The notes under the pieces: generated by a model
Told to the model about the DNA's origin: nothing
Database searches by the model: none
What the model saw: the letters and a program-made list of their open reading frames with translations, nothing else
Position numbers and translations under genes: made by a program
In this document: piece after piece, positions 1-10,831 of the stretch
Numbering within the stretch: the first letter of the stretch is position 1
Layout of the letters: the number at the start of each line of letters is the position of its first letter
From: Nemophila menziesii
Taxonomy: Eukaryota; Streptophyta; Magnoliopsida; Boraginales; Hydrophyllaceae
Assembly: GCA_029959085.1 (NCBI GenBank)
Contig: JARWIR010000038.1
Span: forward strand, 6,270,915 to 6,334,914
Length of the DNA stretch: 64,000 bases
Direction of reading: 5' to 3'

Positions 1-746
1 ATCAATCCTTTTTCCAAAACAAATCTCTTTTTAAAATTGTCTTTGTTAATACCAAACTTTAAAATGATAGGAGAGTGATCAGACCATGTAGGGGGTAAAG
101 TATCATTCCATGTATCTGAGTAACATTTCATCCATTCATCATTTACCAATATTCTATCTAATCTTTGCTTGATTTTCCGGTTGCCATTTCGCTTGTTAGA
201 CCAAGTGAAATTACATCCAAAGGCAGGGACATCAAGCAAAGAATTAGAGTCTATAAAGGTATTGAATAATAACATATTTTTCTTATGATTCACATTAATT
301 TCACCACCCAATTTCTCAGAGGAGAATCTAATCAAGTTAAAGTCTCCCATATAACACCACATATTTGAAACATGTTTCAAATCATTAAGCTTTCTAATAA
401 AATTACCTTTATTCTCATCCACCGGAGGGCCATAAACAAAGTTTATTTCACACAAATCCAAGTTGGGACCTGGGTAAGTGCATTGTATCAAGTTCTTATC
501 AGAGAAAATAAGATTAAAAAGATTAGGTTCCTTTACAAAAACCGCAATTCCACCAGATAAACCTTCAGGGTCTATTTGTGCAACTAAAACTAAACCAATT
601 TTAGTGCTTTAGGAAAGTAAATAATCAAATTTGCGCTTAGTTTCAGAAAGAGATAATACCTCTATTTTGTGAGTCTTGATCATATCAATCAAGCTCAGCT
701 CTTTCAAGGCTGTGCCATTGCCTTGACAGTTCCAGGCTTGAATCAT
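1..746 (-). pseudogene. LINE ORF2, N-terminal endonuclease domain
   Basis: Starting at the ATG 746-744, the minus strand reads an exonuclease-endonuclease-phosphatase (APE-type) domain. It opens with MIQAWNCQGNGTALKELSL, has a conserved Glu in LSLSETKRKF, then MGDFNLI, and near the left edge the SDHSPI motif carrying the catalytic Asp-His pair. This enzyme nicks target DNA for target-primed reverse transcription. An in-frame TAA near 613 interrupts the reading, so this copy is inactive. The reverse transcriptase domain expected next lies outside the window. Confidence 0.8.
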
Positions 747-1698
747 TGATAGTTTTGGGGTTGATTTGGGTCAACCCCGCAAACCTCTTCAGCATCTAAA
801 CCTTCCATCGTTCCTTCTTCATACCATTTCTCAATCCCACGGTCATCTTCACCCTCAATGATTTCCTTATCAATTTCTTCTTGTTCAGCCATCTCATCAT
901 CCCCTCCTGTTACAGTGGTTATGAGAGTTGCTGGAACAAGTGTTTCTAACTCATCAATCTGAGATAAACCTAAGTCCTCTCTAACTTTTTTTGTTCTTTC
1001 AATAGACCCAAAGCTTATATGATCAGATGAATTTTGAGTAATAGATGGGTCAATAGTGACTAGTTGATCCAAGGCAGCTATTGGGCTCAATTTGGATTAG
1101 CATCATTAGCACCACAAAGCTTGAAAACCTCATCAGTACCCAAAGTCCTTGTCTCAGATTTGAACATTGGACCTTTAACTATCATTGTTCCCAATTGATC
1201 AGTTAGGACAAGTAAAGAGTTTTGAACCTTGTTATCATTATTCAGAATATTTTCATTTCCTGAAGCATCAATCTCTCCCTCCTCTAGTTCTTTCTCAACC
1301 TTCTTATACTTTTTTCTTAAAGGCTTTTTGGCCTTTTGAGTAACAGCATTATTCTTAACAACTTTAAAGATAAATTTGTCCTGAACTGTGAACTTAATCC
1401 AGTTTCCCAATCTCATTGATAGCTCATTAGGATTGTCACAATCCTTTTCCTCATGTGATAGAATCCCACATTTAAAACAGAAATCAAAAAAAAATTCATA
1501 CTGAAAAGAAATCCACACTTTTTGATCTTTTGAAATCTTAAAATTCAACCCAGATTGAAGAGGTTTATTAACTGAGCATTCAACTCTAACTTTAATTGTA
1601 GGGTCCTCTTTAAACTTAAGAGGGTCTGGAAGTTTAACCTGAATCACTTTCCCAACTTTAGAAGCTATTCTCTCAACATTAGCCTCTTTAATAAACAA
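743..1698 (-). pseudogene. LINE ORF1, DUF4283/zinc-knuckle protein
   Basis: The first part (1698-1087) carries one CCHC zinc knuckle, CFKCGILSHEEKDC (Cx2Cx4Hx4C), preceded by the beta-rich region usual for plant LINE ORF1 proteins (DUF4283 with zf-CCHC_4). The same reading extends upstream to about 1770 without an ATG. A second part (1090-743) is acidic, in a shifted frame, and overlaps the first by a few bases, so a frameshift probably split one ORF1. In family members this protein binds the element RNA. The last codons overlap the first ATG of ORF2 (stop at 745-743, ATG at 746-744), which fits reinitiation-type coupling. ORF1 assignment is firm. Functional status is probably none. Confidence 0.75.
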
Positions 1699-1775
1699 AG
1701 GTGGAATGCCAGTAAACCTAACCCAAAATGCAGTTTCATCAAGAAGAAATGGAAACTTAATTGTTTCTGCATATT

Positions 1776-2476
1776 TTAATTATATATCACTTTTCAAATT
1801 TAATAATTATTACAAATAAGATTAAAAATAATTAATTATATTTTATTGTTTTTTGGTTAAATAATCATTTTTGCATCTTCCCCTCCAGGATAAAAACGGT
1901 TTTTTCTCGAATCTATAATCGGATACTCATCAAATATGATATTATATGGTAGATTCAGCTTACCCAACATTACAGACACTACTGGGAATTCTATCTATTT
2001 TTTTGTAAACCATAGATTTTTGGAACTTTTGATCACATAGGGATATTGATAATTGGATGATTTATATTTTGAGATCTTTTTCTTTTTTCACATGTAATGA
2101 AGCATCAGCATCTGCTATCATAAAATGTTGCAACTTCCTTAAAAAGTATCCATAAAAACTTTTCAAAGGAAAAAAAAACTAATCCTTGATAATGTTAGTT
2201 TATAAGACAAATAATGTCCACTGATTTGCTTCCGCACTATTCCAACATTTGACCATAACCATTTTTAAATTAAGACATTGTTGAACAAGGCTTAACCAAA
2301 AAGTTAGTACTGATCATAGGAACTCATAAGAATCCCATGATGGGTTTAAGTGTCCAACATTTGTGTATGAGAGGCTTGTTTTGTTTTAACTTCTTCGTTA
2401 AATCATTCTTTATATCACAGATTGCGGCTTTTTAAATATGTGAAGATATGTAAGACCGTAAGAGCCACGACAAAGG
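1776..2476. other. AT-rich spacer, no gene recognised
   Basis: I find no sustained coding signal, LTR end or inverted repeat in this stretch between the LINE and the tandem repeat. Confidence 0.5.
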
Positions 2477-2684
2477 AGATGTTAAAAAAATAATGAATTC
2501 AAGCATAGTCGCTACTCTATCCAATACCAATATGAATCAGGAAAAACCCTCGTGATTACATAACACCAACCCAAAGCTAGAGATGTTAAAAAAATAATGA
2601 ATATATTCAAGCATAGTCGCTACTCTATAAAATACCAATATGAATCAGGAAAAACCCTCGTGATTACATAACATCAACCCAAAG
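2477..2684. repeat. Two-copy tandem duplication (~100 bp)
   Basis: Copy 1 (2477-2576) and copy 2 (2581-2684) are nearly identical. They start with AGATGTTAAAAAAATAATGA and end with CAACCCAAAG. Copy 2 has a 4-base insertion and a few substitutions. The copies are separated by CTAG. Confidence 0.9.
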
Positions 2685-2689
2685 CGTTT

Positions 2690-3170
2690 AAGTTGATTTT
2701 TCTATGATATTTGACCATGTATGTCAGTTGATTTCGTTCACAAGAACTGCTTGTTGTGCATACATATAGGCGAAGACCAGTAACTCATATCCACCAACTC
2801 TGTACATCATTTCGTGACAAAACAAATGCACACAATGCAAAAAGTACTAGCAAAGCAAATGACTCAAACATATTAACGTCTATAATGTTCCTACTGCACA
2901 CCCCTATGAACCAAAACAACGCTCCGACATCTTATTCAGTAACACGAGTATCAGGAAGTGCTTCATGAATATTCAGATTCTAGGGTCAAATCCAATCACA
3001 TAGTATGTGAGAACTACCCAAGCTGCGATTTCAAGAAACACAATAGTGATTTTCATGAACCAAGTCGGGATAATGTACAACCACACTGAATTTAGAGCAT
3101 ACAAGTGAGGAAGCAATTGCTTAAAAGACATGGAAACAGTAGTCTTACCTTTTACAGAAGTGGTCAACCT
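2690..3170 (-). pseudogene. PDR/ABCG transporter fragment (C-terminal membrane domain)
   Basis: The minus-strand reading from 3167 gives YIIPTWFMKITIVFLEIAAW followed by TYYVIGFDPRI. This matches the membrane segment and the TYYVIGFDP motif of plant full-size ABCG (pleiotropic drug resistance) exporters. After a frameshift at about 2970 it continues with KHFLILVLLNKMS, and near 2790-2710 with a piece like SRDDV..WW..WGYW, then MYAQQAVLVNEIN, corresponding to the next part of the same domain. Several frameshifts and stops break the reading, and no ATP-binding domains are present. Family members export terpenoids and hormones at the plasma membrane. This copy can only be a relic. Recognition is by motif order, not by alignment. 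Confidence 0.65.
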
Positions 3171-3289
3171 AACTAAAGACTCTCGCCAGTAAAATAGTTA
3201 CTAATCGTGCCCACATCTGCATTTCTAAAGGTGTTGCCCAAAGACTGAAAAAAACTTATAACATAAGGTTTGCACGCTTTAACAGATAG

Positions 3290-4234
3290 TATCAATGATC
3301 AAGACCGTACTTCTCAGCCTGCATCTTCATGTTAGCATTAGTACACGGGAAAGGCTCCATGCCCCTCTTCTCACATGCTTCCTTAAATCTATTTTGGTTC
3401 TCTAGCTCATTGTACAAGCTAGCCACTCATACTTGTCATCAATCTTCTTCAGTATATTAGCACACCAATTCTCCAACTTTGTACGACATTGCCCTCTCAT
3501 TTTTTCCATTAATATTTTCTATCAGACTCAAACAATGACATCTCCTCCAAAGACAGTATCTACGGGGACAAAAATTGCAAATCAGCTAAAGAAACATATA
3601 GTAGATATTTCGACTCGGTCATGACACCTAGTTTGAGCTCTTTCGATCCTCTTGAGTTTGGAAAAAGTTTCGGCTTAACTGCAGATTCCAAATTATCAGA
3701 TAGCAGCTTCACTTGCCGCTTCTCGCCTTCATTGATTTCTGAGTAAGTATGAATATCTTTGTTTACATTATTCTCCACTTCTTAAATATTTTGTTCAAAA
3801 TCTGACATTCTTTTCCCAAATCCTTCTGCTTTGAACTGTGAAAACTTGGCTTCTTTTCCGCAATTAGTTTGTTTTTGAATATCCTCAACTATTGTAAATA
3901 ATTCACCCAACAACTCTCACTACTCGTGGAATTCCTCCACAAACTCAATTTTTTTTTTCAAACCCCCTATATCATAGCCATCATTATAAATTGGTCTCCT
4001 CAAACCAAATTTTTTTTCTCAAATTGCAATTTTTTCATTTAACGAAAAAAACACAACCTTTATGGGTTTCTTAAACTTTTATGCTTACCATATGGATATC
4101 GATTTCTTGGCCCCTTCAAATGATTGCCCATACTCGTACTTGTCCACGAATTCTCTTAGACAATTCAATGGTACACAACATTGGTTGGAAATATCTTTAT
4201 AGTTGAAGATATTTTTTCCACTATGAGGAGCCAT
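3290..4234 (-). pseudogene. Unrecognised exon-like remnant with start codon and splice donor
   Basis: I do not recognise this gene. On the minus strand an ATG at 4234 opens about 48 codons (MAPHSGKNIFNYKDISNQCC...) that run into a GTAAGC donor-like site near 4089. Further down, a reading resembling FKAEGFGKRMSDFEQN leads into the open stretch 3778-3560 (hydrophilic, ending TESKYLLYVSLADLQFLSP). Near 3460-3300 is RTKLENWCANILKKIDDKYEWL, then FKEACEKRGMEPFPC and MKMQAEKYGLD. The frames are broken by stops and shifts. Codon choice and sustained sense suggest a decayed host gene, not noise. It ends beside the PDR fragment. A copia element begins 177 bp upstream of the ATG. Confidence 0.4.
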
Positions 4235-4558
4235 TCTAGATAATCACAACCTTACAAATCACCATAAAATATTAGAATTTTCACTTTAAACTCTGCTTTA
4301 CAACGATTGTCTTCTTCAACAATCTGAATATGAATAAAAGGGTTTTGACCCATATTATCATAATTAAATATTGGATTAAGATATATTGTTCATCACGTAA
4401 TGGTGCATCTTGTTAAAATTAATGCTGCTCATTCTTTCTCTAGAGTCATCTAGTTTATTAGAAATGTAGTATTAAAAGTAATTTTCCTACTAGTCTATTT
4501 TAGAATTATTGTCGACGGATATTAAAGTAGTATATATAGACCATAAGGTTATTTGTAA

Positions 4559-6100
4559 GAGGTTATTACTTTACAGCCAACTTTTCAAAAAGTTTATATT
4601 ATACCTACCAACTAAAAAATAATACTACAAATCTCCAATCTCTAACTATTTGGTTAGGTTTCTACCTATTCTACCCCTGCTCGTGATGGGTACGGACCCG
4701 TGGAAGATTCATTTTACATTAAGTCCCATCCAATACAGTCCAGCCCCATCTCGTTTATTAACTCGATGGGTACGAACCTATTACACAAAAAACACACACA
4801 CTATCTGATTTAATGAACAAGGATGACAATGAACAAGCACCATGGTGTTGACCCATTTACTCGCTGCTGGATGGTGCTGCTGCTGCACACAAGGTAAGAA
4901 CAACACATATACTGAACAACACAAATCAATTTAACAAATGGGCTGTACCCTCCACACAAAAAAAAAACAACTACATATCCAGTTTACACACTTCATGGGG
5001 CTGCACCGCCCATTACAAAACAAAACAAATTATCAGTCCAAAGAAAAAAGGATAACACAAATTATCCATTCGAATACAAAACAAAACTTCCTGTTATGCA
5101 TTCGATGGCTGCACAGACCCGTAAAACCCAAAATCAAAAATAAAAAAATCAAAAAAAGAGTGGTGCTGCTGAAGATGCTGTTGGAGGAGGTGTTTTGGGC
5201 GGTGATTTTGGTGGACATTTCGATGGGTGCAGAATTGATTTGGGACTGGACCCATTACAAACAAAACTTGATTCTGTCCCCATTATTCGTTACGAGCAGA
5301 AGAGGTTGGGTGGTGATTTTAGGGGCGGTGGTGTCAAGAAAAATAGTGGCGATGGTGGGGCTTAGCCATTCTCGGTTTACTGGTGGCAGATGTGGGTGTC
5401 GATGGGTTTCACGATAGTGGTGTGGGGTGGGGTGGGTTGGGTTGATGCTGATTGTTCTTCTTGGGCTGGACCCATGATGACGCAGGGGTTCACGACACTC
5501 GGCCCCATATACTTGATAGGTTGATTGATGATGGGCTGGACCACGATTCAACTGGATTCGAAGCTGAAATTGGATCTGCTGATGTTGATGGTGGCGGCGC
5601 AGAGGTTGACGGAGGAGGTCAGGGTATGCTGTTGATGAAGATTATTGGTGGTGATGGTGCTGAAGACGGTGGGTATGGATGGTGGTAGCTTGGTGGTGGG
5701 ACGGGAGGTGGGGTGTAGCTTGGTGGTGGGATGGGGCTGCATCTCGGTGGTGTAGCTCGGTTGTTGGGTTGGTGTTGAGGTGTAGCTCGGTGATGCTGAT
5801 GCCGAGAGAGGGGGGTGGTGGTGTTGGTGGTGTAGCTTGTTGGTTGGGTTGGTGGTGTACCTCGGTGGTGGGGGTGAGGTGTATCAGAGAAGAGGGAGAG
5901 TGGGTCGGTGGTGGGGGTGAGGTGTATCAGAGAAGGGAGAGAGTGGGTCGGTGGTGGGGGTGAGGTGTATCAGAGAAGGGAGAGATAGGGGGTTTTTGGG
6001 TTTTTAACCCATTCTAGTTGGGTTTCCAACTAGTAGTTGGGTTGGAGGAGGTAAAAAGGAAATGGGGTGGGGATATGGGCTGTTTTAAATAAATGACCTC
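4559..6100. mobile_element. Non-autonomous DNA-transposon-like insertion, G-rich core
   Basis: The insertion has imperfect terminal inverted repeats. The left end is GAGGTTATTACTTTACAGCC and the reverse complement of the right end is GAGGTCATTTATTTAAAAC. It sits exactly where the LTR homology breaks, since the 3' LTR lacks it. The core is low-complexity GGTGG-rich sequence with a 43-bp minisatellite. About 10 bp of LTR sequence is missing at the junction and I see no clear target duplication, so the superfamily is unresolved. The open frames inside, on both strands, look like by-products of the skewed composition. Confidence 0.6.
5863..6000. repeat. 43-bp G-rich minisatellite
   Basis: Three near-identical copies begin with GTATCAGAGAAG at 5881, 5924 and 5967, each containing GGTCGGTGGTGGGGGTGAGG. 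A partial unit precedes them at about 5863. The strand asymmetry (G-rich on plus) continues upstream to about 5690. Confidence 0.9.
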
Positions 6101-6255
6101 AATCAACTAAAACTACTACAAACTCTTTGTAAAATTCATTTTCAATAAAACTTTCTTTTATAAATCTACCGTCCACTTATTTACCAATTTTCTCCATTAC
6201 TATTTTTTAAAATTCATTTCTTTATTTTCCTTCTATTATATTAAAAAACCAACAA

Positions 6256-6270
6256 GTGGTATAAGAGTCT
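6256..6270 (+). other. Primer-binding site (initiator Met tRNA)
   Basis: TGGTATAAGAGTC lies two bases after the 5' LTR. It is a mutated form of TGGTATCAGAGC, the usual site for priming copia minus-strand DNA synthesis. Confidence 0.8.
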
Positions 6271-6403
6271 TGTTCGATTATCAACTAGGTGATTACTAGT
6301 TTCCGCAAAAATATCTCTACTACTGGATATATTATCATTGCCACTCTTCTAAGCAATACCCAAATTCCGATCCCGATTTTTCGGGAACTATTGGGCAATC
6401 AAG

Positions 6404-7260
6404 ATGAAGACATACTTCATGTCCCAAAGTTTATGGGATATTGTTGACAAGGGGTATACCATTCCCGAAGATATGTCAACTATATCTGCAGTAGAGAAGG
6501 AAAAATTAACTAAGGAGACGGAGAAAGTTAATTTGACGTTTTACAGCATACAGATGGCTATGGCGGAGTCACTGTTTCTAAGGATTAGCGGTGCTACTAC
6601 GGTAAAGCAAGCTTGGGATACATTAAAAGAGGAGTTTTCAAGGAAACGTAAAGGTACGCAATATTAAACTTCAAACTCTAAGAAGGGAATTAGAAAATAT
6701 GAAAATGAAAGAATCCGAGACCATAAAAATTACTATACTAAATTATGAGAAATAGTTAATCAGTTAAGAGCCTATGGAGATGATATAACCAATAAAGGGT
6801 CGTGGAAAAAATATTAATTATTCTTCCTGCTAAATACGATCCGATAGTAACTACTACTGAAGAAACTAAAGATATAGCGACTCTATCAGTGACGGAGTTG
6901 GTAGGCTCTCTAGAAGCTTACGAGAAAAGACTAAGTATGCGTGAAAATGAATCCATGGAAAACGCGTTTCAGTCTAAACTAAACATAAGGTCTCAAAATT
7001 CTAAAAATGAGGGGAGAAAATTTGGAGAAAATTCTAGAAATAGAGAAAATGGTGAATCTAATAAAAAATCGGGAAAATATTTACCATGTTGTATTTGTAA
7101 GAAAACTAATCATCTTGAAAAAAATTGTTGGTTTCGTGGACAACCACAATGTAAGAGTTGCGAAAAATTTGGCCACTTGGAGAAAGATTGTCGGTCCAAA
7201 CAAAAACACCAGGCTAACTTCTCCGAAGAAAATAAAAACAAAGACAACATATTCTACGCA
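6404..7260 (+). pseudogene. copia gag (capsid and zinc knuckles), broken
   Basis: The first segment, 6404-6667, has the gag-polypeptide sequence ending SGATTVKQAWDTLKEEFSR. A disrupted stretch follows, then 6802-7260 continues with SLEAYEKRLSMREN and two cysteine motifs, CCICKKTNHLEKNCW and CKSCEKFGHLEKDC (Cx2Cx4Hx4C). Gag packages the element RNA into virus-like particles. The element uses one gag-pol reading in functional relatives. Here it is in at least two frames with internal stops. Confidence 0.85.
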
Positions 7261-8400
7261 TGTCACGCTGCTTCAGAAGTGAAAGACGACACCTGGTATA
7301 TTGATAGTGGTTGTAGCAACCACATGACGGGTGACGAGAAAATATTTCGAGACATAGACAAATCGGTCAAATCTCAAGTCAAGCTTGGAAATGGTTGAAG
7401 GCAAAGGTACCGTCACAGTCAACACGCAAAAAGGTACACAGCTAATCTATGATGTACTGTTGGTCCCAAAACTAGATACAAATCTATTAAATAGGGGTCA
7501 AATGATGGAAATAGGATATAACCTCTTATCTAAAGACGACTCGTGCACGATATATGATAATAAAATAAAAATCAAGAAATAGCTGTAGTAATAATGCAGG
7601 AACAGAGAAATTTTCCGATCCAATGGAAGTATGTTGGAACGGCCATAAAAGCTCAAGAAGACCAATCATGGCTATGGCAGCGAAGGTTCGAACACTTCAA
7701 CTTTCATGGGTTAAAGATTCTTCATCAGAAGAATATGATGAAAAATCTACAAGCCATCCAAGTAAATAACGACGTGTGCGAGAGATGCCTAGAAGGAAAA
7801 CAACACAGAAAGTCATTCCCTTCAGGCAAAGCATGGAGAGCCAAACACGTGCTGGAGCTGATCCATACAGACGTATGCGGACCAATGCGGACTCCAACAT
7901 TTGAAAATAACAAGTACTTCATCCTTTTCATTGATGATTATATTTGAATGACTTGGGTCTACTTCATGCGAGAAAAGTCAGAAGTATTCAATATTTTCAA
8001 GAAATTCAAGAATCTTGTCGAGAACCAAAGTGGTCGACGAATTAAAGTAATTCGAAGTGATCAGAAAAAGGAGTATACCTCAAAAGAGTTCAATAAATTT
8101 TGTGACGATGAAGTAGTCAAACACCAACTAACTGTCAACTACGCTCCAGAACAGAATGGCGTGTCAAAAAGGAAGAACAAAACAGTCATGGAGATGGCAA
8201 GGGCTATGCTAGCAGAAAAAAGACTGCCAAAAGAATTCTAGGCAGAAGCAGTATAAACTGCAGTCTACCTTCTCAACAGACTTCCAATAAAGGTTGTACA
8301 AAATAAAACTCCAATTGAAGCATGGAGTGGAAAGAAGCCGTCAACACAACACCTTAGAGTCTTCGGAAGCATCTGCTACGTGCATATCCCGAAAGAAAAA
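7261..8400 (+). pseudogene. copia protease and integrase, broken
   Basis: Protease is marked by WYIDSGCSNHM at 7292-7327 (aspartyl DSG active site). A frameshift at about 7395 is followed by the protease tail to 7582. Integrase starts with the HHCC zinc finger (the histidines near 7690-7730, CERCLEGKQH at about 7777). The DDE core follows: IHTDVCGPM, then IRSDQKKEY, then the EQNG segment with the third acidic region near 8150. Two in-frame stops are simple nonsense changes: TGA at 7945-7947, where relatives have Arg or Ser-Arg, and TAG at 8239-8241, where relatives have the Trp of FWAEAV. Inactive. Confidence 0.85.
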
Positions 8401-10309
8401 CGTCACAAACTAGAAGAGAAGACAGAGAAAGGAATATTCCTCGGCTATAGCTCAGAATCAAAAGGCTATAGAATTTATAATATCAAAACAAAGAAACTTA
8501 TTGTCAGTCGTGATGTTGAGTTCGATGAAAATGCAACATGGAATTGGGATGGAGGAAAGGTGGAACGACAAACTATTATGGTACCAAGGGTGTGCAATGT
8601 GGATAATACCGAAGAAGAAGAAGGTCCACAGAATACTAAGGAACCCATATCACCAAGAAATCCAAGATCATCTTCATCCAGTGATGATGAGTCATCTCCA
8701 GAAACACCAGGCAAGACAAGGGCACTTAGAGACATATATCAAACATGCAATTTCTTGACTTTGGAACCGGAAAGCTTTGAAGTAGCATCAAAACAAAAAG
8801 AATGGGTAAATGCGATGGAGGAAGAGATCAAAATGATCGAGAAAAATAAAACATGGGAGTTGGTAGATCGGCCAACCAACAAAGAAGTCATCGGAGTCAA
8901 GTGGGTCTACAAGACGAAGATCAACCCAGATGGCTCAATCCTAAAACATAAGGCAAGATTGATTGCTAAAGGGTACTCACAACTACCAGGTATTGACTAC
9001 AACGAGACATTTGATCCAATTGCGCGCTTAGACACTATAAGAGCACTTATCGCATTAGCTGCTCAAAAGCAATGGAAGATATATCAACTAGATTTGAAGT
9101 CAACATTCCTCAATGGCTATCTAGAAGAAGAAATATATGTTGAGCAACCTCAAGGGTTTGTAGAGGAAGGTCAAGAACATCGAGTTTTAAGACTACAAAA
9201 AGCACTATACGGACTCAAGCAAGCTCCTCGGGCGTGGTACAGTCGAATAGACAATTACTTCACTGATCAAGGATTCACGAGAAGTCAAAACGAGCCTACT
9301 CTCTACATTAAAAACCAAGGTAATGATAACAGACTCATTGTCTCTCTTTATGTAGATGATCTCATCTATACAGGAAAAAAAATGAGAAAATGATCAATTA
9401 ATTCAAAGAAGACATGATGAAAACCTTCGAGAAGACGGATCTCGGGTTAATGCACTACTTTCTTGGAATTGAAGTGATACAAGATACGAGAGGAATATTC
9501 ATCTTACAGAAGAAATACACATAGTCACTTCTAAATAAGTTCAAGATGCATGGCAAGACCGATGCTACTCCTCTGGTCACCAACGAAAAACTAACCAAAG
9601 AAGACGACTCAACTAAGATAGATCCAACAATATACAGAAGTCTCATTGGAAGTTTGCTATATCTTACAGCTACGAGACCAGACATCATGTACGCTACGAG
9701 TCTACTATCAAGGTTCATGCACAGTCCAAGTCAAGTTCACTATGGAGCAGGAAAAAGAATATTAAGATACTTACAAGGTACAAAGAAATATGGCATATGG
9801 TACGAGCCTAGCACTGACTCAAGATTGACTGGATACACCGATAGTGATTGGGCTGGATCAGTTGATGATATGAAGAGTAACTCAGGCTATACATTCTCAC
9901 TCGGCTTAGGGATATTCTCATGGTCATAAAAAAACAAGACTGCGTGGCACAATCTTCAGCTGAAGCGGAGTATGTGGCAGCAGCACAAACAACAAGTCAG
10001 GCAATATGGTTTAAACGAATACTTGAAGACATGGGAGAGCATCAAAAAACACCAACAAAAATCTATTGTGATAACAAGTCGGTAATAGCAATGGAAAAAA
10101 ATCCCGTCCATCATAGCCGGACTAAGCATATTGCTATCAAATATCACTTTCTTCGAGAAACATCTAATGAAGGACAAATCAAGCTTCAGTACATAAGGAC
10201 TGAAGAACAACTTGCAGATATTTTTACTAAAGCTCTTCCAAGGCCGAAATTCGAGACTCTGAGAGAAATGCTCAAAATTACGAAAATAAACATTAAAGGG
10301 GAGTGTTAA
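8380..10309 (+). pseudogene. copia reverse transcriptase and RNase H, broken
   Basis: The longest open piece, 8380-9393, holds the integrase C-terminal part (GIFLGYSSESKGYRIY) and the copia reverse transcriptase (RVT_2). Motifs are VKWVYKTKINPDG, HKARLIAKGYSQ, YQLDLKSTFLNG with a catalytic Asp, YGLKQAPRAWY, and YVDD at about 9351. A short disrupted stretch of about 9390-9545 follows. Then 9546-9929 gives TRPDIMYATSLLSRFM and the RNase H YTDSDWAGS, and 9920-10309 gives QSSAEAEYVAAAQ, CDNKS and EQLADIFTKALPRPKF, the canonical copia C-terminus. At least three frameshifts or stops separate the pieces. Confidence 0.9.
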
Positions 10310-10351
10310 AATTAATGTTCATTCTTTCTAATTTAATCTAGAGTAGTCTAT

Positions 10352-10550
10352 ATTCTAGAATTATCTAATCTCTAGAGTCATCTAGTTTATTATAAATTTA
10401 GTATTAAAAGTAATTTTCCTACTAGTCTATATTGTAGAATTATCTAATCTCTAGAGTCATCTACTTTATTAGAAATTTAGTATTAAAAGTAATTTTCCTA
10501 CTAGTCTATTCTAGAATTATTGTCTACCGACATTAAGGTAGTATATATAG
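10352..10550 (+). promoter_or_regulatory. LTR U3 with repeated TTCTAGAA-type motif before TATA
   Basis: Units 10352-10430 and 10431-10507, plus a partial third from 10508, each start with a TTCTAGAATTAT-type sequence (10353, 10432 as TTGTAGAA, 10509). TATATATAG follows at 10542. TTCnnGAA is the core of plant heat-shock elements, so the repeated block could act as an upstream enhancer. That is inference from motif and position only. Confidence 0.45.
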
Positions 10551-10589
10551 ACCATAAGGCCATTTGTAGAGCTCATTTCAATCAACTAA

Positions 10590-10831
10590 GTGTCCGTTTG
10601 GGATTGATTACTTTAAAGGCAAAAGTGTTTTTCAATTAAAATTTTAATATTTGTAAAAAAATATTTAAAAATATTAAAAAATATTTTGACATCCAAAATC
10701 ACTTTAAGTGATTTTTTTAATAATCACCTGACTAGTACTTTTCCTAAAAGTGATTTTAGAGTTTTAGAATATTATTAAGGTTCAAAAATCACTTCAGTGA
10801 TTATTTTAAAAAAACAATCCCAAACAGGCTC
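10590..10831. mobile_element. Harbinger/Tourist-like MITE (242 bp)
   Basis: The ends are GTGTCCGTTTGGGATTG and its imperfect complement CAATCCCAAACAGGCTC. The 3-bp duplication TAA flanks both sides (10587-10589, 10832-10834), and the empty site is seen in the 5' LTR as CAACTAAAACTAC near 6104. The interior is AT-rich, partly self-complementary and has no coding capacity. Such elements move with a transposase supplied elsewhere. Confidence 0.85.

Larger units (their letters stand above)
1..1775 (-). mobile_element. L1-type LINE (non-LTR retrotransposon), partial
   Basis: Minus-strand order is a nucleic-acid-binding ORF1 (about 1775 down to 743) followed by the start of an ORF2 endonuclease (746 to the left edge). 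The reverse transcriptase would lie outside the window. The protein reading begins in mid-domain near 1775, so the 5' end of the element is truncated or interrupted there. ORF1 is split between two frames at 1090 and ORF2 has an in-frame stop, so the copy is dead. No target-site duplication can be judged because one end is missing. Confidence 0.85.
4411..6254 (+). repeat. 5' LTR of copia element, split by an insertion
   Basis: LTR sequence is present at 4411-4558 and 6101-6254, giving about 302 bp once the insertion is removed. It pairs with the 3' LTR at 10306-10980. A TATATATAG promoter element lies at about 4531-4540. This copy has only one unit of the U3 segment that is repeated in the 3' LTR. 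Confidence 0.9.

Noticed and set aside
4938..5742. Open frames on both strands in the G-rich core of the 4559-6100 insertion
   Set aside because: They overlap on opposite strands, are dominated by Gly/Trp/Val or Pro/His/Thr runs caused by GGTGG repeats, and show no domain.
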